Shown here: piece after piece, positions 15,948 to 24,777 of the stretch
Numbering within the stretch: the stretch's first letter is position 1
How the letters are laid out: each line of letters opens with the position of its first letter
NCBI GenBank assembly: GCA_036307445.1
Contig: JAXJXP010000045.1
Coordinates: forward strand, 1 to 64,000
Direction: 5' to 3'
Length of the DNA: 64,000 bases
Source of the DNA: HGM11525 sp036307445
Lineage (GTDB): Bacteria; Bacillota; Clostridia; UBA1381
Translations under genes and position numbers: made by a program
The notes under the pieces: generated by a model
Databases searched by the model: none
What the model was told of the DNA's origin: nothing
Seen by the model: the letters and a program-made list of their open reading frames with translations, nothing else

Positions 15948-17300
15948 ATGGCATTTGAAAATCTCGGCGATAAGCTGCAAGACGTATTTAAGGGCTTAAG
16001 GTCCAAGGGAAAGCTTACCGAAAGTGATATTAAAACAGCGATGCGTGAGGTTAAGCTTGCACTTTTGGAGGCTGACGTAAACTTTAAGGTTGTTAAGGAT
16101 TTTGTAAAATCTGTGTCCGAAAAGGCTTTGGAGGCAGGAGTTTTGGAGTCGCTGACTCCGGGGCAGAATGTTATAAAGATTGTCCGTGATGAGCTTACTG
16201 CTCTTATGGGTTCTGAGAACGAAAGAATTAAATTTGCCAATACTCCGCCTACTGTAATTATGATGTGCGGTTTGCAGGGCGCCGGTAAAACGACTGCTTC
16301 GGGAAAGCTTGCACTTTCTATAAGAAAGCAGTTTGGTAAAAGACCTCTTATGGTAGCCTGCGACGTTTACAGACCTGCGGCTGTTAAACAGCTCGAGGTG
16401 CTTGGTGCGCAGATAAATGTTCCTGTTTTTTCTCTCGGTACAGATATAAGTCCTGTTGAGATTGCAAAGAAGGCAGTTGAACATGCGAAGGTTCACGGCA
16501 ACGACCCTGTTATCATAGATACTGCTGGTAGACTTCATATTGATGAAGCGCTTATGCAGGAGCTTAAAGATATTAAAGAAGTAACAAGACCTGACGAGAT
16601 ATTGCTTGTTGTTGATGCAATGACCGGTCAGGATGCAGTTAATGTTTCGGAAAGCTTTAATCAGGAGCTTGATGTTACCGGTGTTATTCTTTCAAAGCTT
16701 GACGGTGATACAAGAGGCGGTGCGGCATTGTCTGTTCGCGCTGTTACCAATAAGCCGATTAAATATGCGTCTATGGGCGAAAAGCTCTCCGATCTAGAGC
16801 CTTTCCACCCCGAGCGTATGGCAAGCAGAATTCTCGGAATGGGCGATGTACTTACTCTTATTGATAAGGCACAAGAGGTCATAGACGAGGAAGAGGCAGC
16901 TGCGCTTGAGAAAAAGATGCGTGAGCAGAGCTTTGATTTGGAGGATTTCTTAGGCCAGATTCAGCAGATAAAAAAGCTTGGCTCATTTGGTCAGATTTTA
17001 GGAATGCTTCCGGGAATAGACAAAAAGGCAATGGAGCAGATAAATACCGAAGAAACTGAGAAAAAGATGAGGCACACCGAGGCAATTATCCGTTCAATGA
17101 CTCCTGCTGAAAGAAAGAAACCGCAGATTATTGCGGCAAGCCGAAAGGTCAGAATTGCCAAGGGAAGCGGTACAAGAGTTCAGGATGTAAATGAGCTTTT
17201 GAAGCAATTTGACCAGATGAAGAGGATGATGAAAGAACTATCAGGTCCAAAGCAGGCGAAGCTTCTTAAGAGAATGCAGAAGATGAAAGGCAAGATATAA
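15948..17300 (+). CDS. ffh: Signal recognition particle protein Ffh (SRP54)
   Basis: A 450-residue SRP GTPase that binds signal sequences and 4.5S RNA and targets nascent membrane proteins to FtsY. An N domain (1-85) precedes the G domain with the P-loop GLQGAGKTT near 107, DVYRPAAV, DTAGRLH and SKLDGDTRGG. The C-terminal methionine-rich M domain runs from about 300 and ends in KRMMKELSGPKQAKLL. Length and motifs are complete. It is followed by rpsP as in many Firmicutes. Confidence 0.97.
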   Translation: MAFENLGDKLQDVFKGLRSKGKLTESDIKTAMREVKLALLEADVNFKVVKDFVKSVSEKALEAGVLESLTPGQNVIKIVRDELTALMGSENERIKFANTPPTVIMMCGLQGAGKTTASGKLALSIRKQFGKRPLMVACDVYRPAAVKQLEVLGAQINVPVFSLGTDISPVEIAKKAVEHAKVHGNDPVIIDTAGRLHIDEALMQELKDIKEVTRPDEILLVVDAMTGQDAVNVSESFNQELDVTGVILSKLDGDTRGGAALSVRAVTNKPIKYASMGEKLSDLEPFHPERMASRILGMGDVLTLIDKAQEVIDEEEAAALEKKMREQSFDLEDFLGQIQQIKKLGSFGQILGMLPGIDKKAMEQINTEETEKKMRHTEAIIRSMTPAERKKPQIIAASRKVRIAKGSGTRVQDVNELLKQFDQMKRMMKELSGPKQAKLLKRMQKMKGKI

Positions 17301-17353
17301 CAAGTCCAAAGGGCTTTTATATACAAAAGAAATTATTTTGGAGGTGAAATAAA

Positions 17354-17596
17354 ATGGCAGTTAAAATCAGACTTAGAAGAATGGGTGCAAAGAAGGCTCC
17401 TTTTTATAGAGTTGTAGTTGCTGACTCAAGATACCCCAGAGATGGCAGATTTATCGAGGAAATCGGAACATACAATCCCTTGACAGATCCCGCTACTGTA
17501 AATATTGATTCAGAGCTCGCTAAGAAGTGGCTTGGTAACGGCGCTCAGCCGACAGATACAGTAAAGTCTCTCTTGAAAAAACAGGGAATTATGTAA
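17354..17596 (+). CDS. rpsP: 30S ribosomal protein S16
   Basis: An 80-residue S16 with the complete signature: MAVKIRLRRMGAKKAPFYRVVVADSR and then GRFIEEIGTYNP. It is at the short end of the normal length range. GGAGGTGA precedes ATG 17354. It is part of the ffh-rpsP-khpA-rimM-trmD cluster. Confidence 0.97.
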   Translation: MAVKIRLRRMGAKKAPFYRVVVADSRYPRDGRFIEEIGTYNPLTDPATVNIDSELAKKWLGNGAQPTDTVKSLLKKQGIM

Positions 17597-17627
17597 TCTT
17601 CCTTGATAAGAAAGGAATGTTTCTTAG

Positions 17628-17855
17628 GTGAAAGAGGTTTTAGAGCTTATTGCAAAGTCTCTAGTAGATAACGAGGACGCCGTTTCTGTTACAGAAGTAG
17701 AGGGCGAAGACTCAGTTATTCTTGAGCTTAGAGTGGCAGAAGGAGATATGGGCAAGGTTATCGGCAAGCAGGGCAGAATTGCCAAGGCTATCCGTACCGT
17801 TGTCAAAGCAGCAGCAAGCCGTGAAAACAAGCGCGTTGTTGTTGAGATTGTATAA
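17628..17855 (+). CDS. khpA: KH-domain RNA-binding protein KhpA (YlqC)
   Basis: A 75-residue single KH-domain protein. The GxxG RNA-binding loop is in VIGKQGRIAKAIRTVVKA near residues 45-62. In Gram-positive bacteria KhpA partners with KhpB (Jag/EloR) in RNA binding and cell-envelope control. The start is GTG 17628, with AAAGGA about 11 bases upstream. Its position between rpsP and rimM is the conserved one. Confidence 0.93.
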   Translation: MKEVLELIAKSLVDNEDAVSVTEVEGEDSVILELRVAEGDMGKVIGKQGRIAKAIRTVVKAAASRENKRVVVEIV

Positions 17856-17866
17856 GCATACTCTAT

Positions 17867-17897
17867 GAGGCGACTCTTGATAAAGGGTCGTCTTTTT
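17867..17897 (+). terminator. Hairpin terminator between khpA and rimM
   Basis: A 12-bp stem (17867-17878 with 17883-17894) with several G-U pairs, GATA loop and T tail. It may give partial termination inside the operon. Confidence 0.6.
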
Positions 17898-17919
17898 GCT
17901 TATAGAAAGGAAGGATTAT

Positions 17920-18420
17920 ATGAGCTTACTCGAAGTGGGTAAAATTGTGAATACACACGGACTTCGTGGTGAGGTCAAGGTTGTACCCTGGACCGATTAC
18001 CCTGAGGTTTTTGAAGATATAAAAAAGGTTTCTCTTGCCGATGGCAGAGAGTTTAATGTTAAGAGTATAAAGTACCAAAAAAATAATATTATAATTAAGT
18101 TTCAAGAGCTTTCGGATATTGACGAGGCGATGAAACTTAAGGAAAAGGTTCTTTATGCCGAAAGAGACCAGCTTGGCGAGCTTCCGGAGGGCGTGCATTA
18201 CGTCGCAGACTTGATTGGAATGACGGTTGTAACCGAAGAAGGAGAAAAGCTTGGAGAAGTAGCCGACGTTTTGCAGACAGGTGCAAACGATATATATGAA
18301 GTGAAAAGAGAAGGGAAAAAGCCGCTTTTAATCCCTGTTATTGACAGTGTTGTGCTTAGCATTGATATGGACAATTCTTTGATAACAGTACACCTTATGG
18401 ACGGCTTGATTGATTTGTGA
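17920..18420 (+). CDS. rimM: Ribosome maturation factor RimM
   Basis: A 166-residue 16S rRNA-processing protein that binds S19 in the 30S head. The N-terminal RimM domain opens LEVGKIVNTHGLRGEVKVVPWTD, and a PRC-barrel domain follows from about residue 90 with HYVADLIGMTV and LLIPVIDSVV. I use ATG 17920, preceded by AAAGGAAGG; an in-frame TTG 24 bases earlier is inside the previous hairpin. Its TGA overlaps the trmD start. Confidence 0.95.
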   Translation: MSLLEVGKIVNTHGLRGEVKVVPWTDYPEVFEDIKKVSLADGREFNVKSIKYQKNNIIIKFQELSDIDEAMKLKEKVLYAERDQLGELPEGVHYVADLIGMTVVTEEGEKLGEVADVLQTGANDIYEVKREGKKPLLIPVIDSVVLSIDMDNSLITVHLMDGLIDL

Positions 18421-19160
18421 TGAAGTTTGAAGTTTTAACACTATTTCCGGGTATGTTTGAAGCGGTGCTTGGGGACAGTATCATTGCCCGTGCAGAAAAA
18501 GCGGGTATAATTGAAATGAATTTTATCAATATTCGTGATTTTTCAACCAATAAGCATCGCAAGACCGACGATTATCCCTACTCAGGCGGTGGCGGAATGC
18601 TAATGACACCGCAACCGATTTATGATGCGTATAAGAGTATAGAGAATAAAGCGGATAAGAAACCGCATACAATATATATGACACCGCAGGGTAAGACCTT
18701 TACTCAGCAAAAAGCAAGAGAGCTTGCGGAGCACGAGCATATTGTAATACTTTGCGGTCATTATGAGGGTGTCGACCAGAGAGTTCTTGATATGATAGTA
18801 GATGAGGAGATTTCTATCGGCGACTTTGTATTAACAGGTGGCGAAATTCCTGCTATGGCAGTTATTGACTCGGTATCGAGAATGCTTCCGGGCGTGCTGT
18901 CAGGAGAAGAAAATTTCACTAACGAAAGTCATTTTTCGGGACTTTTAGAACATCCTCAGTACACAAGACCTGAGGAGTTTATGGGAATGAAAATTCCTGA
19001 GGTCCTTCTTTCCGGTCATCATAAGAATATCGAGGAATGGAAAAGACAAAAGTCGCTGGAAATAACATATAAAAAGCGCCCCGAACTTCTTGATACAGCG
19101 GAACTTAGTGAAAAGGACAGAAAATATATAGAAAAATTAAAGAAAGGAGAGGTACTGTAA
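18420..19160 (+). CDS. trmD: tRNA (guanine-N1-)-methyltransferase TrmD
   Basis: A 246-residue SPOUT methyltransferase that makes m1G37 next to the anticodon and prevents frameshifting. Motifs: MKFEVLTLFPGMF, YSGGGGMLM, the trefoil-knot SAM site LCGHYEGVDQRV, SIGDFVLTGGE and LLEHPQYTRP. ATG 18420 shares its A with the rimM TGA, so translation is coupled. A GTG at 18417 is also in frame but less likely. Length is normal. Confidence 0.96.
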   Translation: MKFEVLTLFPGMFEAVLGDSIIARAEKAGIIEMNFINIRDFSTNKHRKTDDYPYSGGGGMLMTPQPIYDAYKSIENKADKKPHTIYMTPQGKTFTQQKARELAEHEHIVILCGHYEGVDQRVLDMIVDEEISIGDFVLTGGEIPAMAVIDSVSRMLPGVLSGEENFTNESHFSGLLEHPQYTRPEEFMGMKIPEVLLSGHHKNIEEWKRQKSLEITYKKRPELLDTAELSEKDRKYIEKLKKGEVL

Positions 19161-19162
19161 AA

Positions 19163-20107
19163 ATGTATGTTGGTATTGATTTAGGCGGTACAAATATAGC
19201 GGCAGGTGTTGTAGATGAAAATGGGGAAATTTTAACAAAGGCATCGGTGCCTACTAAGGCAATCCGTCCTAATGAAGAATATGCAGAAGATATGGTTATG
19301 ATAGCAAAGAAGGTAATTGCAGATGCAGGACTTCAGGTAAGTGATATTAAGGCAATCGGTGTCGGTGCACCAGGCTCTATTGATAGTAGAAACGGCAGAG
19401 TATATGACGCGGATAATCTTGGTATGGATAATTTTCCTCTTGCGGAATATATCCAAAAGGGAATAGGGCTTCCTGTCTATCTTGAAAATGATGCCAATGC
19501 AGCTGCGTTCGGAGAATACTCCATTAACGGTAATGGTGCAGAGAGCTTTGTGTTAGTAACCCTCGGTACAGGAGTTGGCGGAGGTATTGTAATTGACGGA
19601 AATATACTTCGTGGGTTTAACTCAACAGGTGCTGAAATCGGTCATACTTGCATTGAGATGGATGGCGAAAAATGTACCTGCGGCAGAGTGGGGTGCTGGG
19701 AGGCATATGCATCTGTAACAGCACTCATCCGTCAGACTAAAAAAGCAATGGAAGAAAACCCCGACAGTCTTATGCACGAGTTTTCAAAGAAAGAGGGTAA
19801 GGTATCCGGCAAAACCTCATTTGATGCTGCGAAGCAGGGTGATGAGGCGGCTATGGTGGTTGTCGAAAACTATGCAAGATATGTCGGTGTCGGAGTTGCT
19901 AATATGATTAACATATTCCAGCCCAACAAAATTGTAATAGGTGGCGGCATAAGCAAAGAGGGAGATTATCTTCTTGACAGAGTACAGAAATATGTTGACT
20001 CATATGACTACAACAGAAGTCAGGAAAAGGCAAAAATTGAAATTGCCACACTCTTTAATGATGCAGGAATAATCGGTGCGGCATTTGCGGCCAGGGCAAG
20101 AGTATAA
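19163..20107 (+). CDS. glcK: ROK-family glucokinase
   Basis: A 314-residue ROK sugar kinase, most like glucokinases that convert glucose to glucose 6-phosphate. The ATP-binding motif GIDLGGTNIAAGVVD lies at 4-18. ENDANAAAFGE and LGTGVGGGIV follow. The ROK zinc site CTCGRVGCWEAYAS lies near 173-186. It begins 2 bp after trmD and could be co-transcribed with it. Substrate specificity within ROK (glucose, fructose, N-acetylmannosamine) cannot be settled by sight. Confidence 0.88.
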   Translation: MYVGIDLGGTNIAAGVVDENGEILTKASVPTKAIRPNEEYAEDMVMIAKKVIADAGLQVSDIKAIGVGAPGSIDSRNGRVYDADNLGMDNFPLAEYIQKGIGLPVYLENDANAAAFGEYSINGNGAESFVLVTLGTGVGGGIVIDGNILRGFNSTGAEIGHTCIEMDGEKCTCGRVGCWEAYASVTALIRQTKKAMEENPDSLMHEFSKKEGKVSGKTSFDAAKQGDEAAMVVVENYARYVGVGVANMINIFQPNKIVIGGGISKEGDYLLDRVQKYVDSYDYNRSQEKAKIEIATLFNDAGIIGAAFAARARV

Positions 20108-20110
20108 CAA

Positions 20111-20137
20111 AATGCAGTCCTATGACTGCATTTTTTT
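20111..20137. terminator. Terminator of glcK, overlapping the 3' end of the flippase gene
   Basis: Stem ATGCAGTC/GACTGCAT with CTAT loop followed by seven T. The loop contains the stop codon of the convergent flippase gene (20120-20122). Confidence 0.85.
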
Positions 20138-21730
20138 GCTGCCTAATGTGATTGTAAAGCTGTTGTTTTTTCGAAGAAGTACAGTTGTCAAAATATACCC
20201 GAAGCTACCAATAAAACAGCTTGCAAGAAAAGCTGCTTTTTCGTTTATGTATACGGACAAAGCGGCATTGAACGGGCTCATAAGCCCGACCATAACACAC
20301 GATGCAGCAAAAGGTACTGAAAGGAGCTTTGGAAAGCTGACGAATCCTCCAAAATTTCTTTTGAACAAATGTGCAAGTGCAAGAAATATCACAAATGACG
20401 ATATACAGGTTGCAATTCCCGCTCCGATTATATTGAGGTAAGGTATTCTTACTAAAACTGCCGAAAGGATTATTTTGATAATAAGCCCTGCTGTAAGAGC
20501 GATAAACGGCTCAAATATTTTCCCTGCAAGATGCAAAGCGCAAATAAGCATATTGCTTGATGAGAGAAATATCAAGGCTGGTGCTAATGAACGCAGCATA
20601 TCTGCAGAAAATCTGTTGCCAAACAGAAGATTGAGAATGCTTTCGGGGAAGAAAAAACATACTGCGGCTGATGGAAGCGCTAGTGAAAGAATAAGGGATA
20701 AGACACGTTCTGCTGCTTTTGCTGTGTCCTTGCCTACATTGATTGCAGATGCAAACATAGGAGTAGCTGCTGCGCTAACAGTTGCTATTATGCCGACAGG
20801 CAGATTGAATACTGTTTGAGCATAGCCTGAAAATGCGCCGTACAGCTTTCGCACTCCATCAGGTGTGAGAGTCAGAGAAAATGCTAATTTATCAAAAACA
20901 TCGGTGTACGCAGAATATTGTGCTAAAAATTGCTGTGCACTTTCGGCGGAAAATATGATAGATGACAACGAGTGCCTTATTACTGCAACCTCAGCCATAC
21001 CTAAAAGACCTGTTGCGGCACCAGTCATAAGAAGTGGTATTGCTACTGCGAAAATTGCTCTGAGTTCCTTACTGTCCGATTTCCCGGCTGGAAGCTTTCG
21101 TACCCGAAATCGCCATACCAAAACAAGCAATGTTGTTGCAAAAGCCTCGCCTATTGTAACGCTCCAAACTGCGCCTTCAGCGGCTTTAAATACTGAGATG
21201 GACGCAAACTTGTAGGCGAGAAATAGGCCTAAAAACAGCTTCACTGTCGCCTCGGACACCTGTGAAAAGGCTGTTGGGAGTAAGTCGGAAAGAGCTTCAT
21301 TAGAGCTTTTGATAACGGCTCCGATACTGACTAAGACAACAGAGAAAGAAATAGCACGAATTGCACCGACGGAGCCTGGCTCACGCATAGAAAGAGCAAG
21401 ATGCGGTGCAAATATATACATCATACTGCTTGCAGCAAGCCCTACAAGAAGCAATACTGTACCTATGCTCTTTACAACGGGACGAATTCTATCCTCTTTA
21501 CCTAATGCGTTGTATTCAGCCAAAAGCTTTGTTACTGCAAAAGGAAACCCGCTTGTAACCAATGACAAAAACATCATATAAACCGAAAAGGCTGTCTGAT
21601 AAACCGCCATACCCTCTTCGCCCAATATATATGTAAGGGGAATTTTGAAAACCGCACCGAGTATTTTTGCTATTGCATTTGCACATATCAAAATGACTGT
21701 GCCCTTAATAAATTTACCGCGCTCGGTCAA
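20120..21730 (-). CDS. MATE/MOP-type oligosaccharide flippase (SpoVB/YabM-like)
   Basis: About 536 residues with 12-14 membrane segments of the MurJ/SpoVB polysaccharide flippase superfamily. The opening KFIKGTVILICANAIAKILGAVFKIPL and GEEGMAVYQTAFSVYM are typical of SpoVB/YabM proteins, which move lipid-linked precursors during envelope or spore-cortex synthesis. I prefer the TTG start at 21730 because GGGGTGAT sits five to six bases ahead; longer in-frame starts lie upstream. YabM lies near mazG and rqcP in Bacillus, and here the same neighbours follow, though divergently and with aroA inserted. Confidence 0.85.
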   Translation of the reverse strand: MTERGKFIKGTVILICANAIAKILGAVFKIPLTYILGEEGMAVYQTAFSVYMMFLSLVTSGFPFAVTKLLAEYNALGKEDRIRPVVKSIGTVLLLVGLAASSMMYIFAPHLALSMREPGSVGAIRAISFSVVLVSIGAVIKSSNEALSDLLPTAFSQVSEATVKLFLGLFLAYKFASISVFKAAEGAVWSVTIGEAFATTLLVLVWRFRVRKLPAGKSDSKELRAIFAVAIPLLMTGAATGLLGMAEVAVIRHSLSSIIFSAESAQQFLAQYSAYTDVFDKLAFSLTLTPDGVRKLYGAFSGYAQTVFNLPVGIIATVSAAATPMFASAINVGKDTAKAAERVLSLILSLALPSAAVCFFFPESILNLLFGNRFSADMLRSLAPALIFLSSSNMLICALHLAGKIFEPFIALTAGLIIKIILSAVLVRIPYLNIIGAGIATCISSFVIFLALAHLFKRNFGGFVSFPKLLSVPFAASCVMVGLMSPFNAALSVYINEKAAFLASCFIGSFGYILTTVLLRKNNSFTITLGSKKMQS

Positions 21731-21760
21731 AAAAATCACCCCAATCAAATAAAAAAATCA

Positions 21761-21789
21761 TTGTTATGTTAATATATTTGTGCTATACT
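21761..21789 (+). promoter_or_regulatory. Probable promoter of aroA-mazG
   Basis: TTGTTA, 17 bp, TATACT, about 34 bp before the aroA start. Confidence 0.5.
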
Positions 21790-21822
21790 TAAAATATGAT
21801 ATATTTTCCTTCGGAGGAGATA

Positions 21823-23097
21823 ATGATGACCGAACTAAAGAAAATGAAAAGAATTAAGGGAGAGATAACGGTTCCCGGTGATAAATCGATATCGCACAGA
21901 GGTGTTATGCTTGGTGCACTTGGTGAGGGAATTACCGAAATAGATGGGTTTTTAAGAGGTGCGGATTGTCTTTCAACAATAGATTGCTTTAGGAGCCTTG
22001 GTATAGAAACAGAGATTTCTGGTACGCACGTCGTTGTGCACGGAAACGGTATATACGGACTTAAAAAGCCTGATAAAATCCTTTATACAGGAAATTCGGG
22101 AACTACTACAAGGCTTCTTTCGGGAATACTTGCAGGTCAAAGCTTTCACAGTGTGATAACCGGTGATGCATCTATATGCAAGCGCCCTATGTCAAGAGTT
22201 GTAAAACCGCTGTCTATGATGGGGGCGGATATTGAGGGTGAATACTGCCCGCTGACAATCAAAGGCTCAAAGCTAAACGGAATTAAATATAATATGCCTG
22301 TTGCATCTGCTCAGGTTAAAACGGCAATCCTTTTAGCAGGGCTTTATGCCGAAGGTGAAACCGAGGTTGTTGAAATAGAAAAAAGCAGGGACCACACAGA
22401 ACGTATGCTTTCTGCAATGGGTGCGGATATTAGTGAGGACGGACTGTCGGTAAGGGTAAATAAATGTGATAGGCTAAACGGGATACATATAAGTGTTCCG
22501 GGTGATATTTCATCTGCAGCGTTTTATATTGTCGCTGCAAGCGTTATGAAAGGCTCCGAGCTGCTTATTAAAAATGTTGGGGTTAATCCAACCAGAACAG
22601 GTATTCTGGATGTGGCACGTAATATGGGTGCAGATATAACAGAACTTAATTATCGGTTTGAGAACAATGAGCCTGTATGTGATTTGCTTGTTAAGAGTGC
22701 GGATTTAAAAGGCGTACGCATTGACGGTGCAATAATTCCAAGACTTATTGACGAGCTTCCGGTTATTGCGGTAATGGCACTGGTTGCTGATGGTGAAACG
22801 GTCATTACAGATGCGGCTGAGTTGAAAGTAAAGGAAACAAACAGAATAACTGCAGTTTGTACCGAGCTTAAAAAATGCGGTGCAGATATTACCGAAACGG
22901 AAGACGGTATGATAATAAGAGGCGGCAAAAAGCTAACTGGCAGCAATTTTGCAAGCTATGGCGATCACAGAATGGCAATGAGCTTGACAGTTCTTGCTCA
23001 GCTTACAGACGGTGCGTGTAGCATAGATGATATAAGCTGTTGCGCTATCAGCTACCCTGAATTTTTTGACGATTTTTACGGTTTGGAGGATAAATAA
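21823..23097 (+). CDS. aroA: 3-phosphoshikimate 1-carboxyvinyltransferase (EPSP synthase)
   Basis: About 424 residues. The enzyme joins shikimate 3-phosphate and PEP in aromatic amino acid synthesis. Motifs: GDKSISHRGVMLGAL with the substrate-binding Lys, GNSGTTTRLLSGILAGQ, ASAQVKTAILLAGLYAEG, and GDHRMAMSLTVLA near the C-terminus. ATG 21823, or the adjacent ATG 21826, follows CGGAGGAG; an upstream frame start at 21796 has no site. Other shikimate genes are not nearby. Confidence 0.96.
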   Translation: MMTELKKMKRIKGEITVPGDKSISHRGVMLGALGEGITEIDGFLRGADCLSTIDCFRSLGIETEISGTHVVVHGNGIYGLKKPDKILYTGNSGTTTRLLSGILAGQSFHSVITGDASICKRPMSRVVKPLSMMGADIEGEYCPLTIKGSKLNGIKYNMPVASAQVKTAILLAGLYAEGETEVVEIEKSRDHTERMLSAMGADISEDGLSVRVNKCDRLNGIHISVPGDISSAAFYIVAASVMKGSELLIKNVGVNPTRTGILDVARNMGADITELNYRFENNEPVCDLLVKSADLKGVRIDGAIIPRLIDELPVIAVMALVADGETVITDAAELKVKETNRITAVCTELKKCGADITETEDGMIIRGGKKLTGSNFASYGDHRMAMSLTVLAQLTDGACSIDDISCCAISYPEFFDDFYGLEDK

Positions 23098-23886
23098 ATG
23101 GAGCTTAAAGAGCATTATACTATTGAAGATTTGTTGGAGATAATGCGAATACTGCGAGGGGAAAACGGCTGTCCGTGGGATAGGGAACAGACTCACGAGA
23201 GTATTAAGAAAAATCTTATAGAAGAATGCTATGAGGCGATTGATGCCCTTGACAGCGGCGATGACAAGGCCTTTGCAAATGAATTGGGAGATGTATTATT
23301 GCAGGTTGCATTTCATGCAACGATTGCGTCGGAAAGGGACGGTTTTGATTTTGATGATATACTGTATGAGCTTTGTACTAAACTGATAACTCGTCATACG
23401 CACGTTTTCGGTGAGGATAGGGCGCTTTCGGGTGCGGATGCTCTGGAAACATGGGAGAAGAACAAGAAAAAGGAAAAGGTTAATAAAACCTGTACGGATA
23501 CAATTTTGGACATACCGCACGGATTCCCTGCACTTTTGCGTGCACAGAAGGTTTCAAAAAAAGCTGCGGCCGCAGGTTTTGAATGGGAAAACATTGACGG
23601 TGTTATAGAAAAGGTTGCAGAGGAAGCAAAGGAGCTTCAATGTGCCAAAACGCAGGAAGAAAAAGAAGAGGAATTTGGCGATCTAATATTCACAATGGTC
23701 AATGTTGCAAGGCATATGGGAATAGATGCGGAAACTGCTTTGGGAAAGGCAACGTCAAAATTTATCAACAGATTTTCGCGTATGGAAAGCGCAATAATTG
23801 CCGATAATAAGGCGTTGGAGGGGCTTTCTCAAGCCGAAATGGACGTTTATTGGTGTAAAATTAAACAAAATACTGACAAAAAGTAG
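23098..23886 (+). CDS. mazG: Nucleoside triphosphate pyrophosphohydrolase MazG
   Basis: A 262-residue tandem-domain MazG that hydrolyses (d)NTPs to monophosphates, a house-cleaning role. The first domain has CPWDREQTHESIKKNLIEECYEAIDAL and the metal-binding ELGDVLLQVAFHA. The second has EEFGDLIFTMVNVARHMGIDAE near the C-terminus. The start ATG directly abuts the aroA stop and uses a GGAGG inside the aroA end. Unlike the YabN fusion of Bacillus it lacks an N-terminal methyltransferase-like domain. Confidence 0.95.
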   Translation: MELKEHYTIEDLLEIMRILRGENGCPWDREQTHESIKKNLIEECYEAIDALDSGDDKAFANELGDVLLQVAFHATIASERDGFDFDDILYELCTKLITRHTHVFGEDRALSGADALETWEKNKKKEKVNKTCTDTILDIPHGFPALLRAQKVSKKAAAAGFEWENIDGVIEKVAEEAKELQCAKTQEEKEEEFGDLIFTMVNVARHMGIDAETALGKATSKFINRFSRMESAIIADNKALEGLSQAEMDVYWCKIKQNTDKK

Positions 23887-23915
23887 TTAAATTTGCTAAA
23901 AAATACAATAAATAC

Positions 23916-23944
23916 TTGACAAGACAATAGAAATAATATACAAT
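23916..23944 (+). promoter_or_regulatory. Sigma-A promoter of hup
   Basis: TTGACA, 17 bp, TACAAT; leader of about 50 nt before ATG 24003. Confidence 0.75.
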
Positions 23945-24002
23945 GAACAAAGGGAAATCGAGGGTATAACCCATTTTAATTAAATTATAGGAGGATATCA
24001 TC

Positions 24003-24278
24003 ATGAACAAATCAGAATTGATCGCAGCAGTTGCTGAGAAGGCAGCTCTTTCAAAGAAGGATGCTGAAAAGGCAGTAAACGCAGTAGTAGCAGCAGTTAC
24101 AGACGCACTTGTAGATGGAGATAAGGTACAGCTTGTAGGCTTTGGTACTTTTGAGACAAGAGCAAGAGGTGCTAGAACAGGTAAGAACCCTAGAACAGGC
24201 GAAGCTATCAAAATCGCTGCTTCTAAGGTTCCCGCTTTCAAGGCAGGTAAGGCTCTTAAGGATGCTGTAAATAAATAA
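24003..24278 (+). CDS. hup: HU family DNA-binding protein
   Basis: A 91-residue nucleoid protein. It opens MNKSELIAAVAEKAALSKKDAEKAVNA and has the DNA-binding arm GFGTFETRARGARTGKNPRTGE, the HU signature. It bends and wraps DNA as a dimer. Codon use (many GCA, GTA, CTT, AAG) is that of a highly expressed gene. It has its own promoter and a strong terminator, so it is a single-gene unit between mazG and rqcP. Confidence 0.97.
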   Translation: MNKSELIAAVAEKAALSKKDAEKAVNAVVAAVTDALVDGDKVQLVGFGTFETRARGARTGKNPRTGEAIKIAASKVPAFKAGKALKDAVNK

Positions 24279-24292
24279 GTTTACAAAGTAAG

Positions 24293-24323
24293 GAGTCCTC
24301 TTGAGAGGACTCCTGTTTTTTTA
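24293..24323 (+). terminator. Terminator of hup
   Basis: Stem GGAGTCCTC/GAGGACTCC, TTGA loop, T-rich tail. Confidence 0.85.
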
Positions 24324-24335
24324 TCGGAGGGGAAA

Positions 24336-24578
24336 ATGAGATTAGATAAATACCTTAAGGTTTCAAGACTGATAAAACGCAGAAGCATTGCTAACGATGC
24401 CTGTGATGCAGAACGTGTAAGCGTAAACGGCAGAGTTGTAAAAGCTTCATACGATGTTAAGGTGGGAGATATACTTGAAATCCGTATGGGAGAACGTGTC
24501 ATAAAGGCAGAAGTTCTTGTAGTTACTGAGCATGCACCTAAAAATGATGCACCTCTTATGTACAAAGTTCTTTCTTAA
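24336..24578 (+). CDS. rqcP: S4-domain RNA-binding protein RqcP (YabO)
   Basis: An 80-residue single S4-domain protein: MRLDKYLKVSRLIKRRSIANDAC and then VSVNGRVVKASYDVKVGDILEI. The family includes Hsp15-like proteins and RqcP, which helps RqcH add C-terminal alanine tails during ribosome quality control in Firmicutes. The mazG-hup-rqcP arrangement matches the conserved Bacillus/Clostridium order. The usual downstream yabP, yabQ and divIC genes are absent here, and gap follows instead. Confidence 0.9.
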   Translation: MRLDKYLKVSRLIKRRSIANDACDAERVSVNGRVVKASYDVKVGDILEIRMGERVIKAEVLVVTEHAPKNDAPLMYKVLS

Positions 24579-24694
24579 GACTAAAATAAGAGGGAAAACA
24601 ATCCAATTTTTAATAATTTTTAATGCTCAAATTTATGCAAGTATACGATTTTTAAAAAAAATCAAAAAAATGTCAAAAAAATAACGTTATCCTC

Positions 24695-24723
24695 TTGTAT
24701 ATTTTTGGATTTTGAGTTAAAAT
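24695..24723 (+). promoter_or_regulatory. Probable promoter of gap
   Basis: TTGTAT, 17 bp, TAAAAT in a very A/T-rich 200-bp gap (24579-24777) that otherwise shows nothing recognisable. Confidence 0.5.
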
Positions 24724-24777
24724 ATAGAGGTAAGCGTAATTTAACGCAAAATTATATTATAATGGAGGAATTTCAAA

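Noticed and set aside
20076..21581. Series of plus-strand open frames opposite the flippase gene
   Set aside because: They are antisense to a clear multi-helix flippase, with no ribosome sites or recognisable motifs.
24579..24777. Hidden small gene or RNA in the gap upstream of gap
   Set aside because: Very A/T-rich; apart from a probable promoter, no reading frame with a ribosome site and no stable hairpin.
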